Source: Marinimicrobium sp. C6131
Lineage (GTDB): Bacteria > Pseudomonadota > Gammaproteobacteria > Pseudomonadales > Cellvibrionaceae
Reading direction: 5' to 3'
DNA: 64,000 nucleotides
NCBI RefSeq assembly: GCF_026153455.1
Contig: NZ_CP110629.1
Coordinates: forward strand, 930,001 to 994,000
Positions 63,710 through 64,000 of the stretch are shown here, in pieces. A program made the position numbers and the translations under genes. Position 1 is the first letter of the stretch. Each line of letters opens with the position of its first letter. The notes below the pieces were generated by a model. It was not told the DNA's origin. It ran no database searches and was given only the letters and a program-made list of their open reading frames with translations.

Positions 63710-64000
63710 ATGTCCATGAGCGAAAGTTTTGCTGAACTGTTTGAAGAGAGCCTGAAATCCGTCGATATGCAGCCGGGTACCATCGTGACCGGTGTTGTCA
63801 TCGACGTCGACAAAGACTGGGTAACGGTACACGCCGGCCTCAAGTCAGAAGGCGTAATCCCGGCCAGCCAATTCCTCAATGAAGATGGCGAGCTGGAACT
63901 GCAAATCGGCGACGAAGTACAGGTCGCACTGGAAACCGTAGAAGACGGTTTCGGTGAAACCCGCCTGTCTCGCGAAAAAGCCAAGCGCGCTGAAGCCTGG
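63710..64000 (+). CDS. rpsA: 30S ribosomal protein S1, N-terminal part
   Basis: Runs off the window; 97 codons seen. ATG 63710 has AAAAGG at 8 bases (M-S-MSESFAELF); ATG 63716 matches the usual protein start MSESFAELFEESL but has a 14-base spacing. First S1 RNA-binding repeat (TIVTGVVIDVDKDWVTVHAGLKSEGVIP). Role: mRNA binding on the 30S subunit. Confidence 0.97.
   Translation, partial: MSMSESFAELFEESLKSVDMQPGTIVTGVVIDVDKDWVTVHAGLKSEGVIPASQFLNEDGELELQIGDEVQVALETVEDGFGETRLSREKAKRAEAW

Overview
The window is a stretch of a gammaproteobacterial chromosome, GC-rich and very densely coded. Gene order and protein sequences resemble Pseudomonas-type polar-flagellar bacteria and the marine Cellvibrionales/Alteromonadales neighbourhood (Marinimicrobium-, Microbulbifer- or Saccharophagus-like). 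That placement is my inference from synteny and protein similarity recalled from memory, not from a search.

Layout. (1) 222-1667: an IS110-family (IS1111-type) insertion sequence next to an imperfect palindrome. (2) 1760-42802: one almost continuous flagellar and chemotaxis locus: fleSR; an inserted sensory/c-di-GMP module (a PAS-only membrane protein, a hybrid kinase and a REC-EAL-REC regulator broken by a -1 shift); fliEFGHIJ; an hsbA-hsbR-hptB partner-switch module; fliKLMNOPQR; flhB; flhA-flhF-flhG-fliA; cheY-cheZ-cheA-cheB; motCD; parC-parP-cheW; and a DUF2802 gene. Five sigma-54 (RpoN) promoters of -24/-12 type (before fleS, fliE, fliK, fliL and flhA) fit FleQ/FleR class II-III control. 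(3) 42826-46465, minus strand: yciK, mupP, ubiG and mtaD. (4) 46732-64000: the Pseudomonas-like gyrA-pheA-tyrA/aroA-cmk-rpsA block, interrupted by cysDN, a second IS110-family element, comEA and pyrF, then by cpsG-galU-manC (GDP-mannose and UDP-glucose supply).

How it works together. FleS/FleR with RpoN should switch on the basal-body and export genes; FliA (sigma-28) serves late genes; FlhF/FlhG set polar position and number of flagella; ParC/ParP place the chemoreceptor arrays at the pole; CheA/Y/Z/B/W and MotCD run the response. HsbA/R/HptB and the EAL regulator are likely links between motility and surface life.

Most notable. First, six copies of a roughly 91-101 bp intergenic palindromic repeat with variable but internally complementary outer arms, a variable inner hairpin and a conserved 30-nt core. 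Base changes between copies are compensated, both in the outer arms and in a 3-bp stem around an AGGGAT loop, so selection seems to act on a folded RNA or single-stranded DNA. Second, both IS110-type elements carry about 280-400 nt of non-coding DNA 3' of the transposase with two short guide-like segments flanking a small hairpin. These segments match the DNA on the two sides of each insertion, as expected for bridge RNAs, and in both cases the right-hand guide pairs with the arm of a REP-like palindrome. Third, CheA carries repeated DEFExLLDxLHGKG peptides that look like the CheY-docking peptide of FliM.
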